64,000 bases of DNA from Prosthecobacter debontii (GTDB lineage: Bacteria > Verrucomicrobiota > Verrucomicrobiia > Verrucomicrobiales > Akkermansiaceae). Of the stretch, positions 39,014 through 47,825 are shown piece by piece. The stretch is from positions 1 to 64,000 of the forward strand of contig CAMAXN010000010.1 of assembly GCA_945862245.1 (NCBI GenBank), read 5' to 3'. Each line of letters opens with the position of its first letter. Position 1 is the first letter of the stretch. The translations under genes and the position numbers were made by a program. Below the pieces are notes generated by a model. The model saw nothing but the letters and a program-made list of their open reading frames with translations, searched no databases and was not told the DNA's origin.

Positions 39014-39077
39014 CATATCCAACGGCACGGATATGAGTGCCAAACTTCCCCCAGACGAACCCACCGCCGAGGCAGCA

Positions 39078-42000
39078 ATGCCTCCGTCGGTTCTTCGTTT
39101 TCCGGCGGCACCCGTACTCCTCATGAAATCGCGTAACTTCGAATTCCTGCGGGATAATCACCGCGAACTCGCCGATCTCGGTGGCTTCGCCGAAACCTAC
39201 GTCCACAGCGATCCGGGCTCCTGCCTGGTAAAGCTCCGCACCTTCGCCGAGTTCCTGGTCAAGGCGCTCTTCTCCCATCATCGGCTGGAGCTCACCTACC
39301 AGAGCAACCTCAACGACCTGCTCGCCGACCACTCGTTCAAATCGATCACCCCTCCGGTGATCCAGGACAAGCTCCACCTGATCCGGATCAAGGGAAATCA
39401 CGCCGCCCACGGTACTCTGCATCCCACCACCCCGGTGCAGATGACCGGCATCCTCAAGGAAGCGTTCGACCTCGCCCGCTGGTTCTCCCTTTCTACCGGC
39501 CTCTTGGGCCGCGACGAATTGCCGTCATGGCAGGAGCCCCTCGCGCTAGATGGTGATTCGAAATCCCAGATCCAGAGGGAAAAGAAGGCCGCCCTCCAAA
39601 AGCTCGCCGAGCAGGAAGCCCTCCTCACGAAACTGCTCGCCGATCTCGAAGAAGCCCGCTCCCAAGCCGAAGCCGCCAGCACCACCGAGGCCGAGAAAAC
39701 CGCCTTGCTTAACAAGGCGCAGCAAGCCGCCTCCGCCCTCGACTTCAGTGAGGAGGAAACCCGTTTCAAGCTCATCGACGAGCTTCTCGCCAAAGCCGGT
39801 TGGAAAGTCGGTGCGCGCGGTCAAAACACCGATGAAGTGACCCAGGAACATCCCGTCCTACACCAGCCGGTTCCCAGTGGCCAAGGCCGCGCCGATTATG
39901 TCGTCTGGGATCCTGACAACGGCCTGCCGCTCGGGGTTGTGGAAAGCAAGAAAACCGCCGAGGACGCCGCCAAGGGCAAGATGCAGGCGAAATACTACGC
40001 CGACGGCCTCGAAAAGGAACACGGTCAGCGCCCGGTCATCTTCTACACCAACGGCAACGAGATCTTCATCTGGGACGATGCCAAGGGCGAGCCTCCCCGC
40101 TCCATCTTCGGCTTCTACTCCCTGGACAGCCTGCGGTATTGCATCTTCCAGCGCAACCAGCGCGAAGCCGCGCTTGGCGCGCTTTTCCCGAAGGAAGCCA
40201 TCATCGACCGCCTCTATCAGATCGAGTGCGTCAAGCGCACCTGCGAGAACTTCGACAAGCGCCGCCGCCACGCCCTCCTGATCCAGGCCACCGGCACCGG
40301 CAAGACCCGCGTCGCCGTCGCCCTCTCTGAACTCATGATCCGCGCGAAGTGGGGGAAACGCATCCTCTTCCTCTGCGACCGCCGCGAACTGCGTAAACAG
40401 GCGGGCAACACATTCGACGAATTCCTGCCTTCCGAACCCCGCGTCATCGTCACCCGCAACACCGCGAACGATAAGGAAAAGCGCATCTACCTCGCCACTT
40501 ACCCGGCGATGATGAAGTGCTTCCAGAACTTCGATGTCGGCTTCTTCGACCTGATCATCGCGGACGAGAGCCACCGCAGCATTTACAACCGCTTCCGCGA
40601 CATCTTCCGCTACTTCGACTGTTATCAGGTCGGCCTCACCGCCACCCCCGTGAAGTTCATCTTCCGGAACACCTACCAGCTCTTCGGCTGCGAGAACGAG
40701 GATCCCACCGCGAACTACACCTACGAGGAGGCGATCAATCACAAGCCGCCCTATCTCTGCCCCTTCACCGTGGTGAAACACACCACCAAATTCTTGCGGG
40801 ACGGCATCAGATACAAGGATCTCAGCCCAGAGCAGCGCGAGCAACTCGCAGAACAAACAGCCGATTCCGAGAGCGTCGATTACGACAAGGAACAGGTCAG
40901 CAAGGCCGTCTTCAACAAGGACACCGACCGCGCCATCCTCCGCAACCTGATGGAAAAAGGCATCCGCAACGCCGACGGCACCCGTCTGGGGAAGACCATC
41001 GTCTTCGCCCGCAACCACCGCCACGCGAAACTCCTCGTCGAGCTCTTCGATGAAATGTATCCCCAATACGGCGGCGACTTCTGTCTGCGCATCGACAACT
41101 ACGAACCGCGCGCCGAACAGCTCATCGACGATTTCAAAACCGCCGACGGCAGCAAGAACCTCACCATCGCCGTTTCCGTGGACATGCTCGACACCGGCAT
41201 CGACGTCCCGCAGATCGTCAACCTCGTCTTCGCCAAGCCGGTGAAATCCTACGCCAAGTTCTGGCAGATGATAGGCCGCGGCACCCGCCTTTGCGAAAAC
41301 CTCTTCGGCCCCGGCAAGCACAAGACCACCTTCCAGATCTTTGATCACTGGGGAAATTTCGAATACTTCGACGAGCTGAAAAAGGAAGTCGCCGCCACCC
41401 GTGCCAAGTCCCTTCCCGAGCAACTTTTCGAAGCCCGCATCGCCCTCGCCGAAGCCTCCCTTGCCGTGCAGGACCTGGATGCGTTCAAGCTCTCCATCAG
41501 CCTGATCGCTGCGGATATTTCCGCGCTGCCCTCCGAGTGCCTTTCCATCCGCGAAAAGTGGAAGGACATCCAGTCGATGAAAAAAGACGGCGTGCTTGAA
41601 TCATTCTCTGCGGCCACTCGCGCCACGCTGAAAAACGTCATCGCGCCCCTCATGGTCTGGCGCGATGTCTTCAGCAAGGAAGCCGCCCTCAAGTTCGACC
41701 TTCTCACCGCTCGGCTATCCATCGCCACCTTGGCCAAGTCCTCGGATGCGGCGGACCTGCGTGATCAGGTCATCGACCACGTCTCGCGCCTGCCGATCAA
41801 TCTCCAACCGGTTCAGGAAAAACTGCCAGCCATTCAGAAGGCCAAGCAGAAGTCCACCTACGAGGGCGCGACCACCGCCGACCTCGATTCCCTCCGCACC
41901 GAGTTGCGCGGCATCATGCGCTATCAGGTCAATCCCACCGGTGATCCGGCGGAGCCCCGCTACATCGATGTGAAGGAGGATGAGGGTGAATACATATTCA

Positions 42001-42512
42001 CACCCCATCCCGTCAAACTCGCCGGCCTCGACCTCGCCGCTTACCGCAGCCGCGTCGAATCCATCTTGCGCGATCTTTTCGATCAAAGCGCCGCCCTCAA
42101 GAACATCCGCGCCGGCCTCCCCGTCGCCGAGGCGGATCTCGACCAACTCGTCCAGGATGTCCTGCTCCAAGACCCCGACCTCCACCTCGAAGAACTCCTC
42201 AACCACTATCCGAACAAGTCCGAGAACCTCGCCCTCGCCATCCGCCGGGTCATCGGTCTCGACGCGGCAAAGGTCAACGACCACTTCAAGGCCTTCGTCC
42301 AGCAATTCCCCGCACTCAATTCCAACCAGATCCGGTTCCTGGAATTGCTGAAATCCCAGATCGCCACCTATGGGGCCATCGAACTCGACCGCCTCTGGGA
42401 AGCCCCCTTCACCACCCTCCATGCCGAAGGCATCGACGGCATCTTCCCGGACTCCGCGCAGGTCGATTCCCTGCTAGATCTACTTCAGAACCTCAACCTC
42501 GCCGCTGCCTGA
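39078..42512 (+). CDS. hsdR: Type I restriction enzyme R subunit (HsdR)
   Basis: About 1144 residues with a DUF4145-like N-terminus (FEFLRDNHRELADLGGFAET), a nuclease motif ending in GVVESKK (Glu 289, Lys 291), then a superfamily 2 translocase with Walker A ATGTGKTR (Lys 409), DESHRS (from Asp 496), GLTATPVK and the Q-x2-GRGTR-like MIGRGTRLCE. The C-terminal third resembles the EcoEI-type R domain. HsdR translocates DNA and cuts unmodified DNA with HsdM and HsdS. I chose ATG 39078, which has GAGG five bases upstream and leaves a sensible leader after the sigma-54 site; ATG 39033 and ATG 39123 are alternatives. fic follows after 2 bp. Confidence 0.92.
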   Translation: MPPSVLRFPAAPVLLMKSRNFEFLRDNHRELADLGGFAETYVHSDPGSCLVKLRTFAEFLVKALFSHHRLELTYQSNLNDLLADHSFKSITPPVIQDKLHLIRIKGNHAAHGTLHPTTPVQMTGILKEAFDLARWFSLSTGLLGRDELPSWQEPLALDGDSKSQIQREKKAALQKLAEQEALLTKLLADLEEARSQAEAASTTEAEKTALLNKAQQAASALDFSEEETRFKLIDELLAKAGWKVGARGQNTDEVTQEHPVLHQPVPSGQGRADYVVWDPDNGLPLGVVESKKTAEDAAKGKMQAKYYADGLEKEHGQRPVIFYTNGNEIFIWDDAKGEPPRSIFGFYSLDSLRYCIFQRNQREAALGALFPKEAIIDRLYQIECVKRTCENFDKRRRHALLIQATGTGKTRVAVALSELMIRAKWGKRILFLCDRRELRKQAGNTFDEFLPSEPRVIVTRNTANDKEKRIYLATYPAMMKCFQNFDVGFFDLIIADESHRSIYNRFRDIFRYFDCYQVGLTATPVKFIFRNTYQLFGCENEDPTANYTYEEAINHKPPYLCPFTVVKHTTKFLRDGIRYKDLSPEQREQLAEQTADSESVDYDKEQVSKAVFNKDTDRAILRNLMEKGIRNADGTRLGKTIVFARNHRHAKLLVELFDEMYPQYGGDFCLRIDNYEPRAEQLIDDFKTADGSKNLTIAVSVDMLDTGIDVPQIVNLVFAKPVKSYAKFWQMIGRGTRLCENLFGPGKHKTTFQIFDHWGNFEYFDELKKEVAATRAKSLPEQLFEARIALAEASLAVQDLDAFKLSISLIAADISALPSECLSIREKWKDIQSMKKDGVLESFSAATRATLKNVIAPLMVWRDVFSKEAALKFDLLTARLSIATLAKSSDAADLRDQVIDHVSRLPINLQPVQEKLPAIQKAKQKSTYEGATTADLDSLRTELRGIMRYQVNPTGDPAEPRYIDVKEDEGEYIFTPHPVKLAGLDLAAYRSRVESILRDLFDQSAALKNIRAGLPVAEADLDQLVQDVLLQDPDLHLEELLNHYPNKSENLALAIRRVIGLDAAKVNDHFKAFVQQFPALNSNQIRFLELLKSQIATYGAIELDRLWEAPFTTLHAEGIDGIFPDSAQVDSLLDLLQNLNLAAA

Positions 42513-42514
42513 GA

Positions 42515-43531
42515 ATGCCCGCCCCCTATTCACCACCCCACACCATCACTCCCGCCATTCTCTCGCTCGTCGCGGAGATCGCTGGCGAGGTGGGTCGTAT
42601 CGGTGCGTTGAGTGGCGCTGCCCATGTCCCGAAACTCCGCCGCGAAAACCGCATCCGCAGCATCCATGCCTCGCTGGCCATCGAGAACAACACGTTGAGT
42701 CTGGACCAAGTCACCGCCGTCATTTCCGGTAAGCGAGTCCTCGGCCAGCCTCGTGAGATCCAGGAGGTGAAGAACGCCTTCGCCGCCTATGAGGCGATGA
42801 CTTCCTGGAAATCTTCCTCCGTGAAGGACCTGCTCTCCGCCCATCGGTTACTGATGGAAGGCCTCGTTAATGACGCCGGCAAGTTCCGAACCCGCTCCGT
42901 CGGCATCGCCAAGGGCAACCGTATCGTCCACCTCGCCCCTCCGGCCGACCGCGTGCCCGGACTCATGAAGGATCTGCTCGGTTGGCTCAAGCGCACCGAT
43001 GCGCATCCGCTCATCGCCGGTTGCGTGTTCCACTACGAACTCGAATTCATCCACCCCTTCGCCGATGGCAATGGCCGTATCGGTCGCCTCTGGCAAACCG
43101 TGATCCTCAGCCACTGGAATCCTTTGTTCGCCTACCTCCCGGCGGAATCCGTCATTCGCGACCGGCAGGCCGAGTATTACAAGGTTCTCGCCGCTTGCGA
43201 CAAAGCCGGAAACTCCACCGCCTTCGTTGAGTTCCTGCTCGCCGCCCTCCTGACCGCTCTTCGTGAAACCGGAAATCTCCACTCAGGTGAGCAAGTCGAT
43301 GAGCAACTCAGTGAGCAAGTCGCCCGCATCCTCAAGGCTTGCGCGAAAGCCCCCTGCACCAAGGCGCAACTCCTCAAAAGCGCCGGCCTCTCCAACGCCT
43401 ACCTCAACTACAAGCGCCACATCCAGCCCCTCGTCCAATCCGGCCTCCTCGAAATGACCATCCCCGACAAACCCAACTCCCGCCTCCAAAAATACAAACT
43501 CACTGAAAATGGCCGCTCACTTCTCAGCTGA
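42515..43531 (+). CDS. fic: Fic domain protein (predicted AMP transferase)
   Basis: A 338-residue Fic protein. The core motif HPFADGNGRIGR starts at His 180. An N-terminal SxxxEN segment (SLAIENN) fits the autoinhibitory helix of class II Fic proteins, in which Glu blocks ATP binding. After residue 260 a winged-helix-like tail follows (AQLLKSAGLSNAYLNYKRHI). Fic enzymes attach AMP or other nucleotides to proteins. Placement 2 bp after hsdR, before hsdM, is a recurring arrangement in type I systems, though a role in restriction is not established. Confidence 0.9.
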   Translation: MPAPYSPPHTITPAILSLVAEIAGEVGRIGALSGAAHVPKLRRENRIRSIHASLAIENNTLSLDQVTAVISGKRVLGQPREIQEVKNAFAAYEAMTSWKSSSVKDLLSAHRLLMEGLVNDAGKFRTRSVGIAKGNRIVHLAPPADRVPGLMKDLLGWLKRTDAHPLIAGCVFHYELEFIHPFADGNGRIGRLWQTVILSHWNPLFAYLPAESVIRDRQAEYYKVLAACDKAGNSTAFVEFLLAALLTALRETGNLHSGEQVDEQLSEQVARILKACAKAPCTKAQLLKSAGLSNAYLNYKRHIQPLVQSGLLEMTIPDKPNSRLQKYKLTENGRSLLS

Positions 43532-43631
43532 TCACCTTGGATGCGCATTCCATGACCGTGTCTCGGTTGACGCAAAAAACACCCATTTAATCCGTCTGAA
43601 ATCTGATTTGGAAATGACCTATTTCATTGAT

Positions 43632-43982
43632 TTAGGGGAAACAAGCTCGCAACCCGAGCGCATTTGCCACCTTGCGACCCCGTTTTTCATCGAGAACCAG
43701 CAGGCTGCTATCCCGGTGTTCCCACGCCAATGTGATGGCGGAGGCCTCTCCGGGATCCAAAGCAGCCGTTTCTTCAAGATAAGGGATTTCGTCCGGAACC
43801 ACCGAAATCCAGTCCGGCATCGCCGAAATCAGACTTCTCAGATTCTCCGGCGCACCCGGATGAACGGCTTCACACCGAATGGTCTCCGTAATGGTCACCT
43901 TGCCGTAAAGCCTGTGGAGCAAATCCAGCTCGCCGATTTCGGCCAAACAGGACAGGACGGAATTGTCGCTGACAACGATCAC
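43632..43982 (-). CDS. DUF3368-type PIN-domain toxin, C-terminally short
   Basis: A 116-residue PIN-like nuclease with VVSDNSVLSCLAEIGELDLL at the start (first acidic residue of the fold), GEASAITLAWEH in the middle and LLVLDEKRGRKVANALGL near the end (last acidic cluster). Typical DUF3368 proteins continue for 30-50 more residues after this point; here a stop follows LRACFP. The gene overlaps the antitoxin stop (ATGA) on the reverse strand inside the type I operon, antisense to restriction transcription. The toxin may be inactive or tolerate the short end. Confidence 0.7.
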   Translation of the reverse strand: MIVVSDNSVLSCLAEIGELDLLHRLYGKVTITETIRCEAVHPGAPENLRSLISAMPDWISVVPDEIPYLEETAALDPGEASAITLAWEHRDSSLLVLDEKRGRKVANALGLRACFP

Positions 43983-44251
43983 GGGATGGCGTTCCGGAAT
44001 TCGAACGAGCTGCGGGCATCCTGCAGAATCTCCTCAGCCGAATGTCCCGGCCAAACGCCATGTTGCTTCAGCACGGCCTGCGCTTCCCAGCGCGATCCCA
44101 AGTCCAGCATCCTGCGGACCTGTTCCAGCGACAGCACTTCCTTCGCATACGCATCCGCCGCCAAGGCTTCGAGAGCTGCATGGCCAAGGTTCTGGAACTC
44201 GTTGCCAAGCTCCGCCGCCAAATCGTCGGGTATGTTCACGGTCAGAGTCAT
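43979..44251 (-). CDS. UPF0175-type antitoxin
   Basis: About 90 residues from ATG 44251: MTLTVNIPDDLAAELG followed by ALEALAADAYAKEVLSLEQV and RMLDLGSRWEAQAVLKQHGV, typical of UPF0175 proteins, which pair with DUF3368 PIN toxins. A longer frame to 44308 has no better start. It overlaps the toxin gene by 4 bp and forms a leftward toxin-antitoxin pair within the rightward hsd operon. Confidence 0.75.
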   Translation of the reverse strand: MTLTVNIPDDLAAELGNEFQNLGHAALEALAADAYAKEVLSLEQVRRMLDLGSRWEAQAVLKQHGVWPGHSAEEILQDARSSFEFRNAIP

Positions 44252-44418
44252 CGCACCGGAGCTTATCCCAACCAGCACCACTCCGCAAATACGAAAACTT
44301 CCTGACAAATTCAGCCTTCTCGCCCAGCATTTTCACTGATCACCGGTCATCCGGCACTTCTCTCTCTCTTTCTCCCTCTCGGCTTTTCAGCATCTCAGCC
44401 TCTCAGCTTTTACCCCAC

Positions 44419-45996
44419 ATGACCCTCGCCACCGCCTACCGTAATAAAATCGACGCCCTCTGGTTGGACTTCCACTCCGGTGGCATCACCAATCCCATCA
44501 CGGTCATCGAGCAGATTTCCTACCTGATGTTCGCCCGCCTGCTGGACATCACCGAGTCCCGCGAAGAAAAGCGCTCCGCCCGGCTCAAGAAGGACTTCAA
44601 GCGCCTCTTCCCGGCGGACAAGCAGCACCTCCGCTGGTCCCACTTCCGCAATGAAGGCGGCGACCGCATGCTCACCATCGTCCGCGACGAGTTCTTCCCC
44701 TTCATGCGGACCAATCTCCAGCAGCACCCGCTGGGCCGTTACCTCAAGGACGCCAACTGCCTCATCCCCTCCGGAAACCTGCTCTCCCGCGCCGTCGCCG
44801 CCATCGAGGAACTCCCACTCACCGAGGGCGATGCCAAGGGCGACATCTACGAACACTTGCTCGGCAAGCTCTCGACCGCCGGCATCGCCGGGCAGTTCCG
44901 CTCACCGCGCCACATCATCGCCGCCATGGTGGAAATACTCGACCCCAAGCCCACGGACACCGTCTGCGATCCTGCTTGCGGCACTGGCGGCTTCCTCATC
45001 TCCGTGATGCTCTACCTCTACGAAAAATACTCCACCGCCGCCCTGGTGGAAACCGACGCGGAGGGAAACAAACACTACCCCGGCGACCTGCTGGAACCCT
45101 ACCTCTCCCACATCCGCGGCGGCATGTTTCATGGCTTCGATTTCGACATCACCATGCTCCGCACTGCGGCCATGAACCTGCTGCTTCACAACGTCGAGGC
45201 CCCCAGCATCCACTTCCAAGACACCCTCGGCTCGAACTTCTCGGAAAAGTTTCCCAAGGAATGCTCAAACTTCTTCGACGTCATTCTCGCCAATCCACCC
45301 TTCAAGGGCACCATCGACCTCGAAAACGTCGATCCCATGCTCAAGAGCAAGGTCAAGACCAAGAAGACCGAGCTGCTCTTCCTCGTCCTCATCCTCCACA
45401 TGCTCAAGATGGGCGGACGCGCCGCCGTCATCGTGCCGGACGGCGTGCTCTTCGGCTCCAGCCAGGCCCACCTCGGCGTGCGCCAGATCATCGTCGATGA
45501 CAACCAGCTCGAAGCCGTCATCTCCCTGCCCGCCGGTGTTTTCAAACCCTACGCCGGCGTTTCCACCGCCATCCTCATCTTCGCCAAAGGCGGCCGCACC
45601 GGCGATGTCTGGTTCTACGATGTCCAGGCCGACGGCTACTCGCTCGACGACAAACGCACGCCCCAGCCCGACAAGAACGACCTCCCGGATCTGGTGAAGC
45701 AGTGGAAAACGCGGAACGGGGAACTCGGAACGCGGAATAAGAAAGCCAAAGAAGTGTCGAAATCTTCCTCTTCACTTCCGAGTTCCGAGCTCCCACATCC
45801 GCGTTCAGGAAAGCACTTCTTCGTCCCCGTCGCCGACATCCGGGAAAACAAATACGACCTCTCGCTCAACCGCTACAAGATCACCCAGCACAAGGAATCC
45901 ACTTACGAACCACCCAAGACCCTCCTCAAGCGCATGAACAAGCTCGGCCAGGAAGTGATCAAGGACATTGCTGATTTGGAGGGAATGCTGAGATGA
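44419..45996 (+). CDS. hsdM: Type I restriction-modification methyltransferase subunit (HsdM)
   Basis: A 525-residue N6-adenine methyltransferase. The N-terminal helical HsdM domain is ISYLMFARLLDITESREEK; motif I is DPACGTGGF (from Asp 184) and motif IV is NPPF (from Asn 292). Both are intact, in contrast to the giant kinase protein. The C-terminal part contains an in-frame insertion (about residues 430-463) encoded by a hairpin-forming GGAACGCGG repeat, giving KTRNGELGTRN and SSELPHPRSG. I chose ATG 44419; the much longer frame upstream covers antisense toxin-antitoxin DNA. It is followed by a four-helix-bundle gene and hsdS. Confidence 0.92.
   Translation: MTLATAYRNKIDALWLDFHSGGITNPITVIEQISYLMFARLLDITESREEKRSARLKKDFKRLFPADKQHLRWSHFRNEGGDRMLTIVRDEFFPFMRTNLQQHPLGRYLKDANCLIPSGNLLSRAVAAIEELPLTEGDAKGDIYEHLLGKLSTAGIAGQFRSPRHIIAAMVEILDPKPTDTVCDPACGTGGFLISVMLYLYEKYSTAALVETDAEGNKHYPGDLLEPYLSHIRGGMFHGFDFDITMLRTAAMNLLLHNVEAPSIHFQDTLGSNFSEKFPKECSNFFDVILANPPFKGTIDLENVDPMLKSKVKTKKTELLFLVLILHMLKMGGRAAVIVPDGVLFGSSQAHLGVRQIIVDDNQLEAVISLPAGVFKPYAGVSTAILIFAKGGRTGDVWFYDVQADGYSLDDKRTPQPDKNDLPDLVKQWKTRNGELGTRNKKAKEVSKSSSSLPSSELPHPRSGKHFFVPVADIRENKYDLSLNRYKITQHKESTYEPPKTLLKRMNKLGQEVIKDIADLEGMLR
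45708..45808. repeat. GGAACGCGG inverted repeat inside hsdM
   Basis: The left arm ACGCGGAACGGGGAACTCGG and a right arm ending GTTCCGAGCTCCC-ACATCCGCGTTC are imperfect inverted copies. The insertion keeps the hsdM frame. The same words occur at 45994-46080, 46238-46271, 46630-46662 and 47064-47088. Confidence 0.75.
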
Positions 45997-46271
45997 ACTC
46001 GGAATGCGGAACACGGAACGCGGAAGGGCAAGAAACGGGGAGCGCGGAACTCGGAACGCGAAACGCGGAACGCGGAAGGGAAGAAATTGAAATGCATACA
46101 GAACCAGAAAGTGCCAATGATCTGAATTCGCTCCCCAGCGTGGAGCGAATTGTAAAACACTGATCTAGAACGCAGAATGGAAGAAAATGAAATGAACACA
46201 GATCCAGAAAACGACAACGACCCAAGCGCGGAGCAAACTTCCGAGTTCCGCCATCCCCGCTCCGCGTTCCC
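45994..46271. repeat. GGAACGCGG repeat cluster between hsdM and the four-helix-bundle gene
   Basis: 45994-46080 consists of serial GGAACGCGGAA and GGAACTCGGAA words. 46238-46271 (CTTCCGAGTTCCGCC and on to CGCGTTCCC) is the inverse. The right arm codes the divergent N-terminal part of the following protein. Confidence 0.7.
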
Positions 46272-46626
46272 AGCGCGCTCGGACTTGCGCGCGCGCACTT
46301 TTGACTTTTCCCTGCGCGTCATGCGTCTAGCAGAGAGCCTGCCAGACACCAAAAGCGGGCGGACCGTCGCGAACCAGATAATCCGAAGCGGAACATCCGT
46401 CGGAGCAAATTACCGCGCCGCCAAACGGGCGAAGTCCACCAAGGATTTCATTTCGAAAATGGGCACGGTCGAAGAGGAGTGTGATGAGACCATCTACTGG
46501 ATCGAAATCGCTATTGCTTCCGGCTGCGTCGAAAATGAAAAAGTGGAATCACTCTTGGCCGAAGCTAACGAACTGCTGGCCATTACCGTCGCGTCCATTG
46601 TCACAGCAAAAAGGAGGAAAGAATGA
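46177..46626 (+). CDS. Four-helix-bundle protein (23S rRNA IVP/bAvd-like family)
   Basis: A 149-residue protein. The family part starts around residue 38: RTFDFSLRVMRLAESLPDTK, then GRTVANQIIRSGTSVGANYR and AAKRAKSTKDFISKMGTVEEE, the TIGR02436 four-helix-bundle signature. It resembles proteins encoded by 23S rRNA intervening sequences and Avd of diversity-generating retroelements; no reverse transcriptase is nearby. The first 37 residues are derived from a GGAACGCGG repeat, so the true start may be internal. It sits between hsdM and hsdS and overlaps the hsdS frame by four bases. Confidence 0.82.
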   Translation: MEENEMNTDPENDNDPSAEQTSEFRHPRSAFPARSDLRARTFDFSLRVMRLAESLPDTKSGRTVANQIIRSGTSVGANYRAAKRAKSTKDFISKMGTVEEECDETIYWIEIAIASGCVENEKVESLLAEANELLAITVASIVTAKRRKE

Positions 46627-47822
46627 AAAGAAACGGGGAAGTCGGAACGCGGAACGCGGAATGGATGACGGTCCGCCTTTGTGACGTAGTTGAGATCGAC
46701 CGCACCGGAGTTGATCCTGCAAAACTGGAGTCCCAGGTTTCCTATGTGGGGCTTGAGCACTTGGATGCTTCTGGCGAAATCAACTGGTCCGAAACCATTG
46801 GTAGTGCAGGCATCAAAAGCACAAAGTTTCGCTTTGGGCCGGATCACATTCTGTTTGGGAAGCTTCGACCCTATTTACGGAAAGTGGTCAGGCCTGATAG
46901 GAAAGGAGTTTGCAGCACGGATGTTCTTCCTCTGCTTCCAAAGAGCGGATTCGATAAGAGCTTTCTATTCCACCTTCTTCGAACGGACGATGTCATTCAA
47001 AGGGCGACACAGGCTTGCGCCGGGGCGAATCTCCCGAGGCTGAGTCCAGAAAAATTCCGTGTTTTCGAGTTTCGAGTTCCGCGTTCCCTGCCTGAGCAAA
47101 AGCGCCTGGCCAAGATATTGGACAAAGCAGATGAGGTCCGCCGCAAGCTCCAACAATCCCTCCGCCTCTCCGACGACTTCCTCCGCTCCGTCTTCCTCGA
47201 CATGTTCGGCGACCCCGTGACGAATCCGAAGGGTTTAAAGACAGCCAGAATGGGCGACTACTCAGATCAGCTAACGGGTTATGCATTCAAGAGCTCAGAA
47301 TACGTTCCAGCCGGTGATGGGATCCGTCTTTGCAGAGGGACAAATGTTCTGCCCAGCTTGATTGACTGGTCGGACAGAGCCGATTGGCCTGAAGACCAAT
47401 GTTCTCAGCTCGGACGTTATGAGCTCATTGAAGGCGACATTGTTGTCGCCATGGATCGTCCTTGGATTTCATCTGGGTTCAAAACCGCCAGAATCACCGA
47501 ACATGACGTTCCTTCCTTATTGGTCCAACGCGTGGCCCGCATTCGAGCAAAAGCGCCGCTGAGTAACAACTACCTGTTCAGCCTCCTGAACCAAGGGTCG
47601 TTTGCACGCCATTGCAAGCCAACCGAAACAACCATCCCTCACATTTCGCCTATCGAGCTGAGAGAGTTTCCTGTCGCGATTCCCAGCAAAACACACTTGG
47701 AGAAATTCGACAAAATCTACCTAAAGCTAAGCCACGCGAAATGCGCGATACAAAGGAAGGCCGACGAAGCCGAAACCCTCTTCTCCTCCCTCCAACAACG
47801 CGCCTTCCGGGGCGAACTCTGA
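46623..47822 (+). CDS. hsdS: Type I restriction specificity subunit (HsdS)
   Basis: A 399-residue S subunit with two target-recognition domains. TRD1 runs from MTVRLCDVVEIDRTG to about residue 145, a conserved helical segment SLPEQKRLAKILDKADEVRRKLQQS follows as the central spacer, TRD2 covers residues 200-355, and a second helix (QRKADEAETLFSSLQQRAF) closes the protein. Each TRD reads one half of a bipartite site; the sequence read cannot be predicted. The first 14 residues come from a GGAACGCGG repeat, and ATG 46665 (MTVRLCD) is a plausible alternative start. A second repeat copy codes FEFRVPRS just before the LPEQKR motif. Confidence 0.9.
   Translation: MKRNGEVGTRNAEWMTVRLCDVVEIDRTGVDPAKLESQVSYVGLEHLDASGEINWSETIGSAGIKSTKFRFGPDHILFGKLRPYLRKVVRPDRKGVCSTDVLPLLPKSGFDKSFLFHLLRTDDVIQRATQACAGANLPRLSPEKFRVFEFRVPRSLPEQKRLAKILDKADEVRRKLQQSLRLSDDFLRSVFLDMFGDPVTNPKGLKTARMGDYSDQLTGYAFKSSEYVPAGDGIRLCRGTNVLPSLIDWSDRADWPEDQCSQLGRYELIEGDIVVAMDRPWISSGFKTARITEHDVPSLLVQRVARIRAKAPLSNNYLFSLLNQGSFARHCKPTETTIPHISPIELREFPVAIPSKTHLEKFDKIYLKLSHAKCAIQRKADEAETLFSSLQQRAFRGEL
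46630..46662 (+). repeat. GGAACGCGG repeat at the hsdS start
   Basis: GGGGAAGTCGGAACGCGGAA and a further CGCGGAATGG lie directly over the first codons of the hsdS frame. Confidence 0.65.
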
Positions 47823-47825
47823 GCC

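Noticed and set aside
46177-46626. Diversity-generating retroelement (Avd-like protein)
   Set aside because: No reverse transcriptase and no template/variable repeat pair were seen nearby.
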